A stretch of DNA of 64,000 bases from Candidatus Gastranaerophilales bacterium. Its GTDB lineage: Bacteria; Cyanobacteriota; Vampirovibrionia; Gastranaerophilales; Gastranaerophilaceae. The position numbers and the translations under genes were made by a program. Positions 56,357 to 64,000 of the stretch are shown piece by piece. Location of the stretch: contig CALUYD010000001.1 of NCBI GenBank assembly GCA_944324915.1, positions 248,001-312,000 on the forward strand, given 5' to 3'. Position 1 is the first letter of the stretch. Each line of letters begins with the position of its first letter. The notes beneath the pieces are model-generated. The model worked only from the letters and a program-made list of their open reading frames with translations. It was not told the DNA's origin and ran no database searches.

Positions 56357-56995
56357 TTATATTTGATTTTGAACTCTGTTATAATTGATTGGAGTAGGTT
56401 TTATGATGTCATAAGCCCTTTTAATATCATCCAAAGTTTTAAAATGAATTGTATCAGGTTTAATTTCAAGCTCTCTGATTTCTCTTATTGAGCTATTTTC
56501 GCTGAATTCTACTTCATAAGCTGATTTTAGTCCGTTTTGTTGAGTGAAATCTTTAGCGCTTGGAGTTTGAACGATTAAATTTAACCAAGGATTAACTTTT
56601 TTAATAGCTTCAACGACAATTAAAAGTGCTTCTTGTGAATTATTAATATAATCTTTAAGAGCTCCATGGCATCTTACATGTTCTATTTCTAAATCAAAAG
56701 TTTTTGCATAAGCGGAAATTGCGCTTATTTGATAGATTACAAGAGCTTCTAATTCTTCTTTTTCAAGATTGATTTGTCTTTTGCCGAAGCCTTGAATATC
56801 GCAATAGCCTATGTGAGCCCCTATTGCAATATTGTTTTCGCTTGCAAATAAAAGAGCTTTTCTGATACTCATAGGATCACCGGCATGAAAACCTGCTGAG
56901 ATATTAATGGAGCTAGCATATTTTGCAATATCTAATTCAACTTCGTTTTTATATACTCCGTAGCTTTGAGCTACATCACAATTAAAATCAAACAA
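56357..56995 (-). CDS. LamB/YcsF (PxpA-like) family protein, short and divergent
   Basis: PxpA is a subunit of 5-oxoprolinase, which opens 5-oxoproline to glutamate. The 212-residue protein shows 'FDFNCDVAQSYG', 'NISAGFHAGDP', 'IAIGAHIGYCDIQGFGKRQI' and 'EHVRCHGALKD', matching the N-terminal half of the family. It is about 30-40 residues shorter than usual, lacks the C-terminal 'HGD' metal motif, and pxpB/pxpC are not adjacent. It may therefore have lost or changed activity. It shares a leftward operon with the winged-helix regulator and YvcK. Confidence 0.7.
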   Translation of the reverse strand: MFDFNCDVAQSYGVYKNEVELDIAKYASSINISAGFHAGDPMSIRKALLFASENNIAIGAHIGYCDIQGFGKRQINLEKEELEALVIYQISAISAYAKTFDLEIEHVRCHGALKDYINNSQEALLIVVEAIKKVNPWLNLIVQTPSAKDFTQQNGLKSAYEVEFSENSSIREIRELEIKPDTIHFKTLDDIKRAYDIIKPTPINYNRVQNQI

Positions 56996-57067
56996 TTTAA
57001 TACTCTCCGATAATTTGAGGACATTCTACTTAGCTAAATTATACAATGAAATATATAAAATGGATAG

Positions 57068-58195
57068 TTAATTGTTAAATCTTATTACATCAGGGTTAAG
57101 CGCAAGCCATCTGTAATTATCTCCTTCTATTTCAGGCATTTCCATAATGAAAATTCCTCCCATTTTACCCCTTTTTGAAACCAAATGACCGCTTTGGAAT
57201 AAATCACTTAAAGCTCGTCTTATAGTATTTGGACTTACGTTTAAAATTTCCGCTAATTCTCTTATTGGGGCAATTTTATCGCCTAATTCATAATTTTCTG
57301 CTATGTATTTTTTTAAATGTGTTAGAGCTTTTTGCCAAGAATAGGCATAATTTGGAGTGGAATTAATTTTTCTTCTTTCAGAACTTATAAAGTCTGTTTT
57401 AGAGTTTGTTGAAGCTCCAAGATAAATTGTTCCGTATTTTCCTCTGCGAGATAATATTATTTTTTTGCTATTTAAAACTTTCATGGCGTCATTTATTGTT
57501 TTAATGCTTACATCAAACATTCTTGAAAAAGAGGAATTAGGCAAAATTTTTTCGCCTGTTTTGTATGTTTTTTCGATATATTTTTGTATTTTTTCAACAA
57601 GTTGATGAGTTAGAGTAAAATTTTCATCAACAATTCCGTTATTTATTTCTTCGTCTGTTAATTTAAATTCTTTTTTGTAAATCCAATCATATTTATTACC
57701 TTTTATGTGGATTTTTTCTAAATAACCTTTTTGAGCAAGGTTTGTTAAAGTAAATCTTATTGTGTTTTGAGAAATATTTGTTCTAAATGCAAGTTCTGAA
57801 ATGGATGGAATTGCTGAATTTATTTCAATACAGTTATCTAAAACAATTTTTTTGATTTTGCATTCGGTAATTGTGCTATGGCATAATTCATCTTGAGTTT
57901 TAACTTCATTAGAATAAAAATCAGCAATACATGTCCCTAAGGATTGTTTTGAGATAAAATATCCTAAATCTTTAACTTGTCTTATTGAGTTTTGAATTGT
58001 AGCTGATGAAACATCTAAAAATTTAGCGAGTTCTTCTTTTGTGGGAATAAAATCGCCAATGTCTGCTATACCGCATTCTAGAGAATATTTTATCCAATCA
58101 ATTAACCAATCGGTTACCATCTGACCTTTTGGCTTTTTTTTGGATGAAAAATCCGGTTTTGAAATTTTTATATCATTTATTGTTAAATGTTTCAT
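57068..58195 (-). CDS. GntR-like regulator with four tandem winged-helix domains
   Basis: I see four winged-helix domains in one 375-residue chain: WH1 26-92 ('PTKEELAKFLDVSSATIQNS'), WH2 112-172 ('SISELAFRTNISQNTIRFTL'), WH3 195-260 ('LPNSSFSRMFDVSIKTINDA') and WH4 286-352 ('IAPIRELAEILNVSPNTIRR'). Each has the GntR-type 'lP...eLa..l.vS..Ti' recognition helix and ends with a 'G...ivs.rG..G.f' wing. There is no effector-binding domain. Normal GntR proteins have one winged helix, so this is an unusual array, likely binding extended or multiple half-sites. It is upstream of pxpA and yvcK and may control that operon. Confidence 0.8.
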   Translation of the reverse strand: MKHLTINDIKISKPDFSSKKKPKGQMVTDWLIDWIKYSLECGIADIGDFIPTKEELAKFLDVSSATIQNSIRQVKDLGYFISKQSLGTCIADFYSNEVKTQDELCHSTITECKIKKIVLDNCIEINSAIPSISELAFRTNISQNTIRFTLTNLAQKGYLEKIHIKGNKYDWIYKKEFKLTDEEINNGIVDENFTLTHQLVEKIQKYIEKTYKTGEKILPNSSFSRMFDVSIKTINDAMKVLNSKKIILSRRGKYGTIYLGASTNSKTDFISSERRKINSTPNYAYSWQKALTHLKKYIAENYELGDKIAPIRELAEILNVSPNTIRRALSDLFQSGHLVSKRGKMGGIFIMEMPEIEGDNYRWLALNPDVIRFNN

Positions 58196-58291
58196 TAAAC
58201 CTATTAAAGCATATTTTTTACTTATTGTGTGCTATATTTTATTTTTTATTAAGTTTTTTGTAAAAAAATTCTAAATAAATTTTTAATTTGA

Positions 58292-58297
58292 TATAAT
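58292..58297 (+). promoter_or_regulatory. Possible -10 box of tmk
   Basis: TATAAT at 58292-58297 lies 23 bases ahead of the tmk start behind GGGGAGAAAA; no convincing -35 was found. Confidence 0.3.
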
Positions 58298-58319
58298 TTT
58301 ATTATTAAAGGGGAGAAAA

Positions 58320-58937
58320 ATGGATAATAAAAAAGGTCTTTTTATAACTTTTGAAGGTGCGGATGGTTGCGGAAAAACTACCCAAATTAATTTATTAAAA
58401 GAATATTTAGAAAATAAAAATTATGAAATTATAACAACGCTAGAACCCGGTGGGTCTGATATAGGTAAAAAATTAAGACAAATTTTATTACATCATGACG
58501 GTTTTGTTTCTCCCAGAGCCGAGATGTTTATGTATTTAGCAGATAGAGCTCAACATATTGATACAGTTATTAAAAATAATGTTGAAAAGAATAAAATTGT
58601 TTTATGCGATAGACACATTGATTCAACCGTTGCATATCAAGGATATGGCAGAGGTGAAGATATAGAGCAAATTAATCTTTTAAATGAAATTGCAACAGGG
58701 GGCTATAAACCTGATTTAACTTTTGTTTTTGATGTTGATAGCGAAATTGCTCAAAAAAGAGTAGGTAATGTTAAAGATAGGCTTGAATCTGAAGGTTTAG
58801 AATTTCACAGAAAAATTCGTCAAGGTTATCTTGAATTAGCAAAAAAATATCCCAACAGAATTAAAGTAATTAATTCAAACAAAACAATTGAAGAAGTTTT
58901 TGAACAAGTTAAAAAAATTATTGATGAAATTTTATGA
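58320..58937 (+). CDS. tmk: Thymidylate kinase
   Basis: Tmk phosphorylates dTMP to dTDP for DNA synthesis. The 205-residue protein has the P-loop 'TFEGADGCGKTTQ', the 'LEPGGSDIGKKLRQILL' segment, the DR(Y/H) motif 'LCDRHIDSTVAYQGYGRG', and the lid 'RVGNVKDRLESEGLEFH'. GGGGAGA precedes the ATG. Its stop overlaps the next start (ATGA). Confidence 0.95.
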   Translation: MDNKKGLFITFEGADGCGKTTQINLLKEYLENKNYEIITTLEPGGSDIGKKLRQILLHHDGFVSPRAEMFMYLADRAQHIDTVIKNNVEKNKIVLCDRHIDSTVAYQGYGRGEDIEQINLLNEIATGGYKPDLTFVFDVDSEIAQKRVGNVKDRLESEGLEFHRKIRQGYLELAKKYPNRIKVINSNKTIEEVFEQVKKIIDEIL

Positions 58938-60634
58938 ATAAAAAAATGAGAAAAATTTATACGATTTTTTTCTTTCTTTGTTTAATTACAGGTTTTAGCA
59001 AAGCAAGTTTATTGTGGGATATAAATTACGGTATAGATTTATTTAGAAAAAATAATTATAAATCAGCATGCGATTATTTTATTGAATATACAAAAACAAA
59101 TCCAAATGATAAAGATGGTTATTATTGGCTTGCAAGAAGCTATTTTAATTTAAAAGACGAAAAAAAAGCAAATGAAAATTTTGAAAAATCTTATGAACTT
59201 TCGATGAAAGAAAAAAATATCGAAAAGATTGATTTTAAATTAAATACAACATCTAATCTTGAAGATTATTTTGATATGGCAGTTATGTTTTTTGAATCCG
59301 GTGATTTAAAAGAAGCCAAAACCTATGCTGATTTGATGTTAAAAATTAATGAAAAATCTCCAAGTGCATATTTTATAAAAGCAAAAATAGCTCAATTAGA
59401 AGGCAATAATCAAAAGGCTATTGAATATATCAATCAAGCTATAATTTTTAATAATAAATTGATTAAAACAAATCTTGCTAAAAGTTTGAATATTAAACAA
59501 TTGCCTGAAATGAGCCTTGAAATGTATGAAGTTTTTGCCCTTGAAGCGTATTTTTCTAACGATATAGCTTCTGCTATGCGCTATTGCAGGAAATATTTGA
59601 GCTTAAAATCTGATAACGTTGATATTTTAAATATGCTTATCGATTTATATATTAAAAATAATGATTTAGGGCTTGCTCAGATATTATTGGATGAAAATAA
59701 AGATATAGCAAATATTTACACGATTTTATACCAAGCAAAAATTTATGAAATAAAAAATGATGAAAAATTAGAACATACTTTATTGAGTGCATATAATATC
59801 AATCCCAATAATCAAAATGTGCTTTTAGAATTGGGTAATTTTTATTTGAAAAAAGGTGATTACTTTAATTCTAAAAAATATTTTGAAATTTTGGTTAATG
59901 TTAATGACGAATTAGCTGAAGGGTATTTTGGCTATATTTATTCTTTAATTCAAATCGGAAAATATGATTTAGCAATAGATTTGATTAGAAAATTTATATC
60001 CCTAAATCCTCAATCGAGCGAGGGCGATTATCTTTTAGGCAAAATTTGCGATAAACAAGGAAATAAAAAAGAAGCTCTTGAATATTACAGCTCTGCTGTT
60101 CATAAGGCGCAAAATGCTTATTATTATTATGATAGAGCCAAGATTAATTATGAGCTTAAAAATTATGAAGAATCTCTTGATGATTTAAGAATTTTGGAAA
60201 AATTACCTAATTCTGATATTTTTAGCGATGAAATTCAAAAGTATTACATAAAAAATTATTTAAAATTAGGGGATATTGTTAACGCTCAAAGTTATATTAA
60301 CAAAAATCAAAATCTTGACAAAAATAGAATATTATATAAATATAATTTATATCATTTATATAAATTACAAGGTAATGAAAAATTATCATTAACTCAGTTA
60401 GAGGAACTTGAGCGTACAAAACCTGTAATCGTTGCTGATTATATCGATTTGTCTGAATTTTATTATGAAAAAGGTGAGATTGATAAGGCAATAAAAACAC
60501 TAAATAAGGGTATCAAAAAATTTCCAAAAGAAATTGATTTATATTCTAAAAAAGCTGAAATTTTGATTTCTGTTAATAAATTAAAAGATGCTAAAGATTT
60601 ATTTATGAAATTAGACAAAATCTATCATAATTAG
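58934..60634 (+). CDS. Secreted TPR protein, 566 residues
   Basis: The protein starts with a signal peptide ('KIYTIFFFLCLITGFSKASL'), then is tetratricopeptide repeats, for example 'NYKSACDYFIEYTKTNPNDK' and 'NKKEALEYYSSAVHKAQNAY', with about eleven or more copies. It is translationally coupled to tmk. A periplasmic or surface interaction scaffold is likely. It is the fourth TPR protein of the window. Confidence 0.85.
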   Translation: MNKKMRKIYTIFFFLCLITGFSKASLLWDINYGIDLFRKNNYKSACDYFIEYTKTNPNDKDGYYWLARSYFNLKDEKKANENFEKSYELSMKEKNIEKIDFKLNTTSNLEDYFDMAVMFFESGDLKEAKTYADLMLKINEKSPSAYFIKAKIAQLEGNNQKAIEYINQAIIFNNKLIKTNLAKSLNIKQLPEMSLEMYEVFALEAYFSNDIASAMRYCRKYLSLKSDNVDILNMLIDLYIKNNDLGLAQILLDENKDIANIYTILYQAKIYEIKNDEKLEHTLLSAYNINPNNQNVLLELGNFYLKKGDYFNSKKYFEILVNVNDELAEGYFGYIYSLIQIGKYDLAIDLIRKFISLNPQSSEGDYLLGKICDKQGNKKEALEYYSSAVHKAQNAYYYYDRAKINYELKNYEESLDDLRILEKLPNSDIFSDEIQKYYIKNYLKLGDIVNAQSYINKNQNLDKNRILYKYNLYHLYKLQGNEKLSLTQLEELERTKPVIVADYIDLSEFYYEKGEIDKAIKTLNKGIKKFPKEIDLYSKKAEILISVNKLKDAKDLFMKLDKIYHN

Positions 60635-60707
60635 CCAAGTAGGTAATATACAAAGAGCTCATCATTATAATATCATAGCCTTGTGGATAAGAGAGTGAGC
60701 TATAAGT

Positions 60708-61370
60708 ATGAATCCGATTAACCTATATATTGTTGACGATTATCTGCTTACAAGAATCGCCCATAAGAGATATTTTTCACAAGACAATGAAATAAAAATT
60801 TTAGGAGACTTCGCAAATGCAGAAGATTGCATAAAGAAGATGACTAAACACCCCGCAGATATAATCCTAATGGATATAGAACTTCCGAAAATGAACGGAA
60901 TAGAAGCGACAAAGATAATAAAGGAGAAATACCCCAAGACAAAAGTTATAATATACACATCATACAAGAACGAACAGAGAGTTATGGCTTCATTGGCCTG
61001 TGGAGCCTGTGGTTATGTTCTCAAAAATAATCCGAATACAGACTTAAAAAATGTCGTTAAAATGGTTGCACGTGGCGAATTTTGGATGGATTTGGAAATT
61101 GCAAAATCAGCTTTTTCTCATATGCCTATTCCAAATGTGAACGATTTAGAGAATTTATATGAAAATAAAAATCTCAAAAATAGTTTAACCGCACGTGAAT
61201 TAGAGGTCTTAAGATTATTGATTGACGGAAAAACTAACTCTCAAATCGCACAAGAAATAATAGTTTCTATAAATACCGCAAAAGCTCATGTGGGAAGCAT
61301 TTTAACCAAATTATCGGTAAATGACAGAGTTCAAGCGGCAGTCAAAGCAGTTAGAGCAAATATGTTTTAA
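60708..61370 (+). CDS. NarL/LuxR-type response regulator
   Basis: The 220-residue protein has a receiver domain with the acidic pair D10/D11, phosphoacceptor D56 in 'DIILMDIELPKMNG', the T/S and K of 'VIIYTSYKNE' and 'YVLKNN', and a C-terminal LuxR helix-turn-helix 'NSLTARELEVLRLLIDGKTN', 'SINTAKAHVGSILTKLSVND'. The first 310 bases use many ATA, AAG and CCC codons, unlike the second part and its neighbours, which use ATT, AAA and CCT. It is followed eight bases later by a histidine kinase. The leader has an AGCTCA/TGAGCT stem near the ribosome site. Confidence 0.9.
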   Translation: MNPINLYIVDDYLLTRIAHKRYFSQDNEIKILGDFANAEDCIKKMTKHPADIILMDIELPKMNGIEATKIIKEKYPKTKVIIYTSYKNEQRVMASLACGACGYVLKNNPNTDLKNVVKMVARGEFWMDLEIAKSAFSHMPIPNVNDLENLYENKNLKNSLTARELEVLRLLIDGKTNSQIAQEIIVSINTAKAHVGSILTKLSVNDRVQAAVKAVRANMF

Positions 61371-61378
61371 GGAAAGTT

Positions 61379-62134
61379 ATGTTTTTTAAAAAAAGAATAA
61401 TAAAGAAGTTCAAAGAAAAATTAAGAAATTCCAAAATAAGGCAAAAAGAATTACTTAAACAAGAGAGAAATCAAATTATTTCTATCTTAAATCATGATAT
61501 AAAAACGCCTGTTTTGGCTCAAAATCAAAGTCTTAAACTTCTTTTAGAGGGTAACTTTGGCTCTTTAAATTCTGAACAAAAAGAAATCTTAAAAGAGTTA
61601 TATTCATCAAATAATTTTCTTTTGGAAGTCGTTTTAAATTCAATATTTTTAACTAAATATGAAAATGAAAATCCTAAATTAAACATAGAAAACATAGATG
61701 TTATGCAACAAGTTAAAAGTTGTTGCGAGCTTATTAAAGGTTTTGCTGATGAAAAACAACAAAATATAATAATTAGAACAAATGCGATTAATGATATAAA
61801 ATTGAATGCTGATAAAAAAATGATTCAAAAAATTATTTTTAATATTTTGGCAAGCAGCGTTTCATCAGGTTTTGAAAATAGCGATATAGAAATTTCAATA
61901 AAAGAAAATGAAAATTCAATTGCTTTTTATACTAAAAATAAATCAATTTATATGACAAAAGAAAAAATAAACAGTCTTTTTGAAGAAAAGAAAGGTCTTT
62001 GCGATTTTAATCAATTAGGTTTGAATTTGAATTTAAATATAGCAAAAAAACTCATAACCGCTCATAATTGGGATATAATTGCAAAATCTGAGAAGGATAA
62101 TTCTTCGACTTTTGGTTTTGTTGTGAGAAAATAA
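61379..62134 (+). CDS. Histidine kinase-like protein, HisKA type with degenerate ATP-binding domain
   Basis: The 251-residue protein has no membrane span or sensor domain. The dimerisation helix has 'LNHDIKTPVLAQNQSLKLLL' with phosphoacceptor H39. The catalytic domain is weak: the N-box reads 'KIIFNILASSVSSG', with Ser159 where the Mg-binding Asn is expected, there is no DxGxG motif, and the G2 region is 'LGLNLNLNIAKKL'. It may be inactive or have changed its ATP use. It is eight bases behind a NarL-type regulator (usually paired with HisKA_3 kinases), with a good AAGGAAAG ribosome site. It may work as a phosphatase or phosphotransfer partner. Confidence 0.72.
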   Translation: MFFKKRIIKKFKEKLRNSKIRQKELLKQERNQIISILNHDIKTPVLAQNQSLKLLLEGNFGSLNSEQKEILKELYSSNNFLLEVVLNSIFLTKYENENPKLNIENIDVMQQVKSCCELIKGFADEKQQNIIIRTNAINDIKLNADKKMIQKIIFNILASSVSSGFENSDIEISIKENENSIAFYTKNKSIYMTKEKINSLFEEKKGLCDFNQLGLNLNLNIAKKLITAHNWDIIAKSEKDNSSTFGFVVRK

Positions 62135-62178
62135 TAAGCGCAAAATATATTTTTTACTTGTTTTAAAAAAATAGAATT

Positions 62179-63576
62179 ATGCGCATTAATAACCACAATT
62201 ATAATCAAAATTTTAAAGGTTTTAATTTTGCTAAACCACTAGAGCAATTTTATAACGCTAACGCCACTATCCCTACTTTAATCATTGAAAGCGGTGTTAC
62301 ATTGGGGCGTGCTTATGAAGCAAATAAAAGAGGGGGAATTCCTGAAGCAAAAGATAGATTAATTGAACAGGGAATAAGCGCTGTTGTTTGGATTTATGGT
62401 GTTAAGGCATTAAAAAATATTGGGGATTTTATAGGCAAAAAATTATTAAAAATTGAAAATCTTGATTTTGACATAGGTTTTGATGAATTAAGAAATCCTA
62501 CTAAATATATTGATAAAAAATCTCTTGGTTTTAAAGCAGGTAATATACTTGTATCTACTGCATTAGCTACATTTTTTATAGGAGCTATTTTGCCTAAGAT
62601 TAATAATGCGATATTAGATAAAACTCTAAAAAAAGAAAAAGAAAAAGAAAAAAAGAAAAATAATATTAGAGAAATAACATTTAGCGATTTTCAAAAGCAA
62701 ACAAAAAATAAAAAACAAATTGCTTTTACTTCTTTGTATGAAAAAACGGTTAATCTTGCTCATATTTTGGAAAATAATTCTGCTGCAAGGCTTTTAATTA
62801 CTGATAGTGGAGTTGTAGCAGGAAGATTTTATAATGCGCAAAATAAATACAGAAAAATAGAAGGATTATTTAGAGATATAGCATCAATTTATTTTTATTT
62901 ATATTCTACAAAACATATTGTAAAAGGATTGAATAAATTAAGTTTAAATACTGATATTGACCCTAAAACCCTAGAAAAAACTTTGGATTTATTAAAGGAA
63001 AATTTAAAAAATAATCCTGAAGAATTTAGAGAATTTTTTATAGGAAATTCAGAAAATATTGATAAATTAAAAGATTTATTTAACGGCAAAAAAGTCATTT
63101 CTGTTGATGATTTTATTAAACAATTCCCATTTTTATCTGATAAAGCTAAGCAAATGGCAAAAATGCAATATATAGAAAATGGTCTTGGGGTGTTATCTTA
63201 TCAGCAGGCTTGTGATGTTTTATCTAATTCGCCACTATCAAATCCTGAATTTTTAAAAGAAACATATAATCATACTCTAAATAAGGATATTTCAGATAAA
63301 TTACGCTTTGTTTCAAGTAAACATTTAGATAAAATTAGAGCCTCAATGAATGATTTTATTTTGCAGATTTATAAACGCGCAAAAGATAAAAATTGCGAAA
63401 TAAACCAAGAATTTATTGAAAAAATTGCAAAAAATAATTTGAAAAAGAGCTTTGCTTTTAATGTTATAGGAACAATTATTTCAATTTTTGTTTTAGGAAT
63501 TGTTATACCTAAAATTCAATATGCAATTACAAGAAAATTAACTAACGAAAATAAATTTCATACTGAAAAAGATTAA
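62179..63576 (+). CDS. Internally duplicated membrane protein with N-terminal NFKG signature
   Basis: The 465-residue protein begins 'MRINNHNYNQNFKGF' and contains two copies of one unit. The first has 'ESGVTLGRAYEANKRGG' (37-53) and a later membrane segment 'FFIGAILPKINNAI' (132-145); the second has 'DSGVVAGRFYNAQNKYR' (209-225) and 'FVLGIVIPKIQYAI' near the C terminus. The leader of the second unit, 'QIAFTSLY', resembles the leader xFxG. A Lys/Glu-rich hinge (151-162) joins them. I recognise no family. It lies 44 bases after the kinase gene; its ribosome site is weak. Confidence 0.7.
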   Translation: MRINNHNYNQNFKGFNFAKPLEQFYNANATIPTLIIESGVTLGRAYEANKRGGIPEAKDRLIEQGISAVVWIYGVKALKNIGDFIGKKLLKIENLDFDIGFDELRNPTKYIDKKSLGFKAGNILVSTALATFFIGAILPKINNAILDKTLKKEKEKEKKKNNIREITFSDFQKQTKNKKQIAFTSLYEKTVNLAHILENNSAARLLITDSGVVAGRFYNAQNKYRKIEGLFRDIASIYFYLYSTKHIVKGLNKLSLNTDIDPKTLEKTLDLLKENLKNNPEEFREFFIGNSENIDKLKDLFNGKKVISVDDFIKQFPFLSDKAKQMAKMQYIENGLGVLSYQQACDVLSNSPLSNPEFLKETYNHTLNKDISDKLRFVSSKHLDKIRASMNDFILQIYKRAKDKNCEINQEFIEKIAKNNLKKSFAFNVIGTIISIFVLGIVIPKIQYAITRKLTNENKFHTEKD

Positions 63577-63909
63577 TTTTTTAAAAATCCATGCCTTTGG
63601 CATGCCCGATTAATGGTATTATTTACAATTGTTTACACCTTTACTTTTATTAACAAAGACTTGATTAAAGCATTTAGCATGGGTTTTGCATGTCGGGCAT
63701 GTCAAAAACCATGTCATATCATGCTTCTTGAGCTTGTCAAACCCTTGAAATATAAGCATGGCAAGCGATACCATGATTGTAAATTGTCGTAATAATTGGC
63801 CGAAAATTGCTTGATAATTGAAACTTAAAAGATATAATTAAATTAAAGCCAAGGGGCGCAAGGATAAAGACCGCCATAGGCAAACTAGATTTTTTGGGAG
63901 AGTTTATAA
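63577..63909. other. Structured non-coding region upstream of the gene at 63910
   Basis: No protein gene is seen. It contains CATGCC-TTT-GGCATG (63590-63604), CATGCCCGA (63601-63609) with its complement TCGGGCATG (63693-63701), CATGG and CCATG (63757-63775), and several further CATG-centred inverted repeats. ATGGTAT and ATTTACAAT (near 63613-63629) each recur inverted near 63768-63785. The final 60 bases, with GGGGCGCAAGGATAAAG and ACCGCCATAGGCAAAC, look like a folded leader but match no riboswitch I can name. The sequence repeats AGATTTT(TT)GGGAGAG around the start of the next gene. Confidence 0.55.
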
Positions 63910-64000
63910 GTGATAAAGAGTAGAGATTTTGGGAGAGCTACTGCAGTAAGAAGATGGACACAAACTGCAATCGAATGCTATAAAAGAGGCTGTAATTGTG
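63910..64000 (+). CDS. Start of an unknown gene, runs off the window (partial)
   Basis: A GTG at 63910 follows GGGAGAG with a seven-base spacer, and the frame stays open to the window end. The visible 30 residues read 'MIKSRDFGRATAVRRWTQTA' then 'IECYKRGCNC'. The start is basic and then gains three Cys within eight residues, suggesting a DNA- or metal-binding protein. No family assigned. Its leader is the structured region before it. Confidence 0.55.
   Translation, partial: MIKSRDFGRATAVRRWTQTAIECYKRGCNC

Noticed and set aside
63841-63905. Cyclic-di-GMP or cobalamin-type riboswitch
   Set aside because: Some short blocks (GGCAAAC, GCGCAAGG) resemble parts of GEMM RNAs, but the order and spacing do not fit a known class.

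Overview
The window is about 64 kb of very AT-rich bacterial chromosome, densely packed with genes. TGA, TAA and TAG all act as stops, so it uses the standard bacterial code. A Gram-negative envelope is implied by kdsA, a TolC/MacA/MacB-type exporter, lipoproteins and RseP. There are no photosynthesis genes. Many TPR proteins, type IV pilin-like proteins, and three otherwise unrelated proteins sharing a short N-terminal 'M[KR][IL]... xFxG' signature suggest a non-photosynthetic relative of Cyanobacteria (Vampirovibrionia/Melainabacteria, Gastranaerophilales-like). That placement is inference; no rRNA or complete marker set was available.

Layout. 1-3.7 kb: tripartite efflux operon (TolC end, MacA-like adaptor, ABC ATPase, MacB-like permease), meeting a YcaO gene tail to tail. 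3.7-9.6 kb: YcaO, kdsA, then recA and dnaK, the last two each ended by a clear terminator. 9.6-19.6 kb: PHP hydrolase, two membrane proteins plus queF, a degenerate RNase III-like protein, GIY-YIG protein, Dus, a large TPR lipoprotein-like or secreted protein, rfbA, and a large lineage-type protein. 19.7-26.6 kb: a 53-codon orphan gene with its own promoter and terminator, clpB, pcrA/uvrD helicase, a SLOG/DprA-like protein and comF. 26.7-30.8 kb: dnaN-thrB-mnmG. 30.8-42 kb: two zinc-ribbon proteins, a small gene, then a leftward run of a 1008-residue coiled-coil protein, a GHL10 glycosidase-like protein, rseP, a coiled-coil protein, an AMIN-like membrane protein and ribH. 42-50 kb: a glycosyltransferase that appears frameshifted, a sigma-70 factor, a structured intergenic region with a possible small RNA, a lipoprotein, a diguanylate cyclase and two TPR proteins. 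50-52.4 kb: XRE regulator divergent from pilin-like genes, with operator-like repeats and REP-like palindromes. 52.4-58.2 kb: a leftward group of a four-winged-helix regulator, a divergent PxpA-like protein, YvcK, panB, panC and a membrane protein. 58.3-64 kb: tmk, TPR protein, a two-component pair with an odd kinase, an internally duplicated membrane protein, a 333-bp structured non-coding stretch and the start of a new gene.

Together these genes cover DNA replication and repair (recA, dnaN, helicase, tmk), protein quality control (dnaK, clpB, rseP), tRNA modification (queF, mnmG, dus), cofactors (panB/panC, ribH), envelope sugars (kdsA, rfbA) and uptake or surface functions (pilins, comF, DprA-like). 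No complete prophage, IS element, CRISPR array, tRNA or rRNA was seen. The most interesting points are the shared xFxG N-terminal signature, the dead RNase III-like domain carrying it, the four-winged-helix regulator, the frameshift at a T9 tract, the orphan 53-residue gene, and the structured non-coding regions near 44.7 kb and 63.7 kb.
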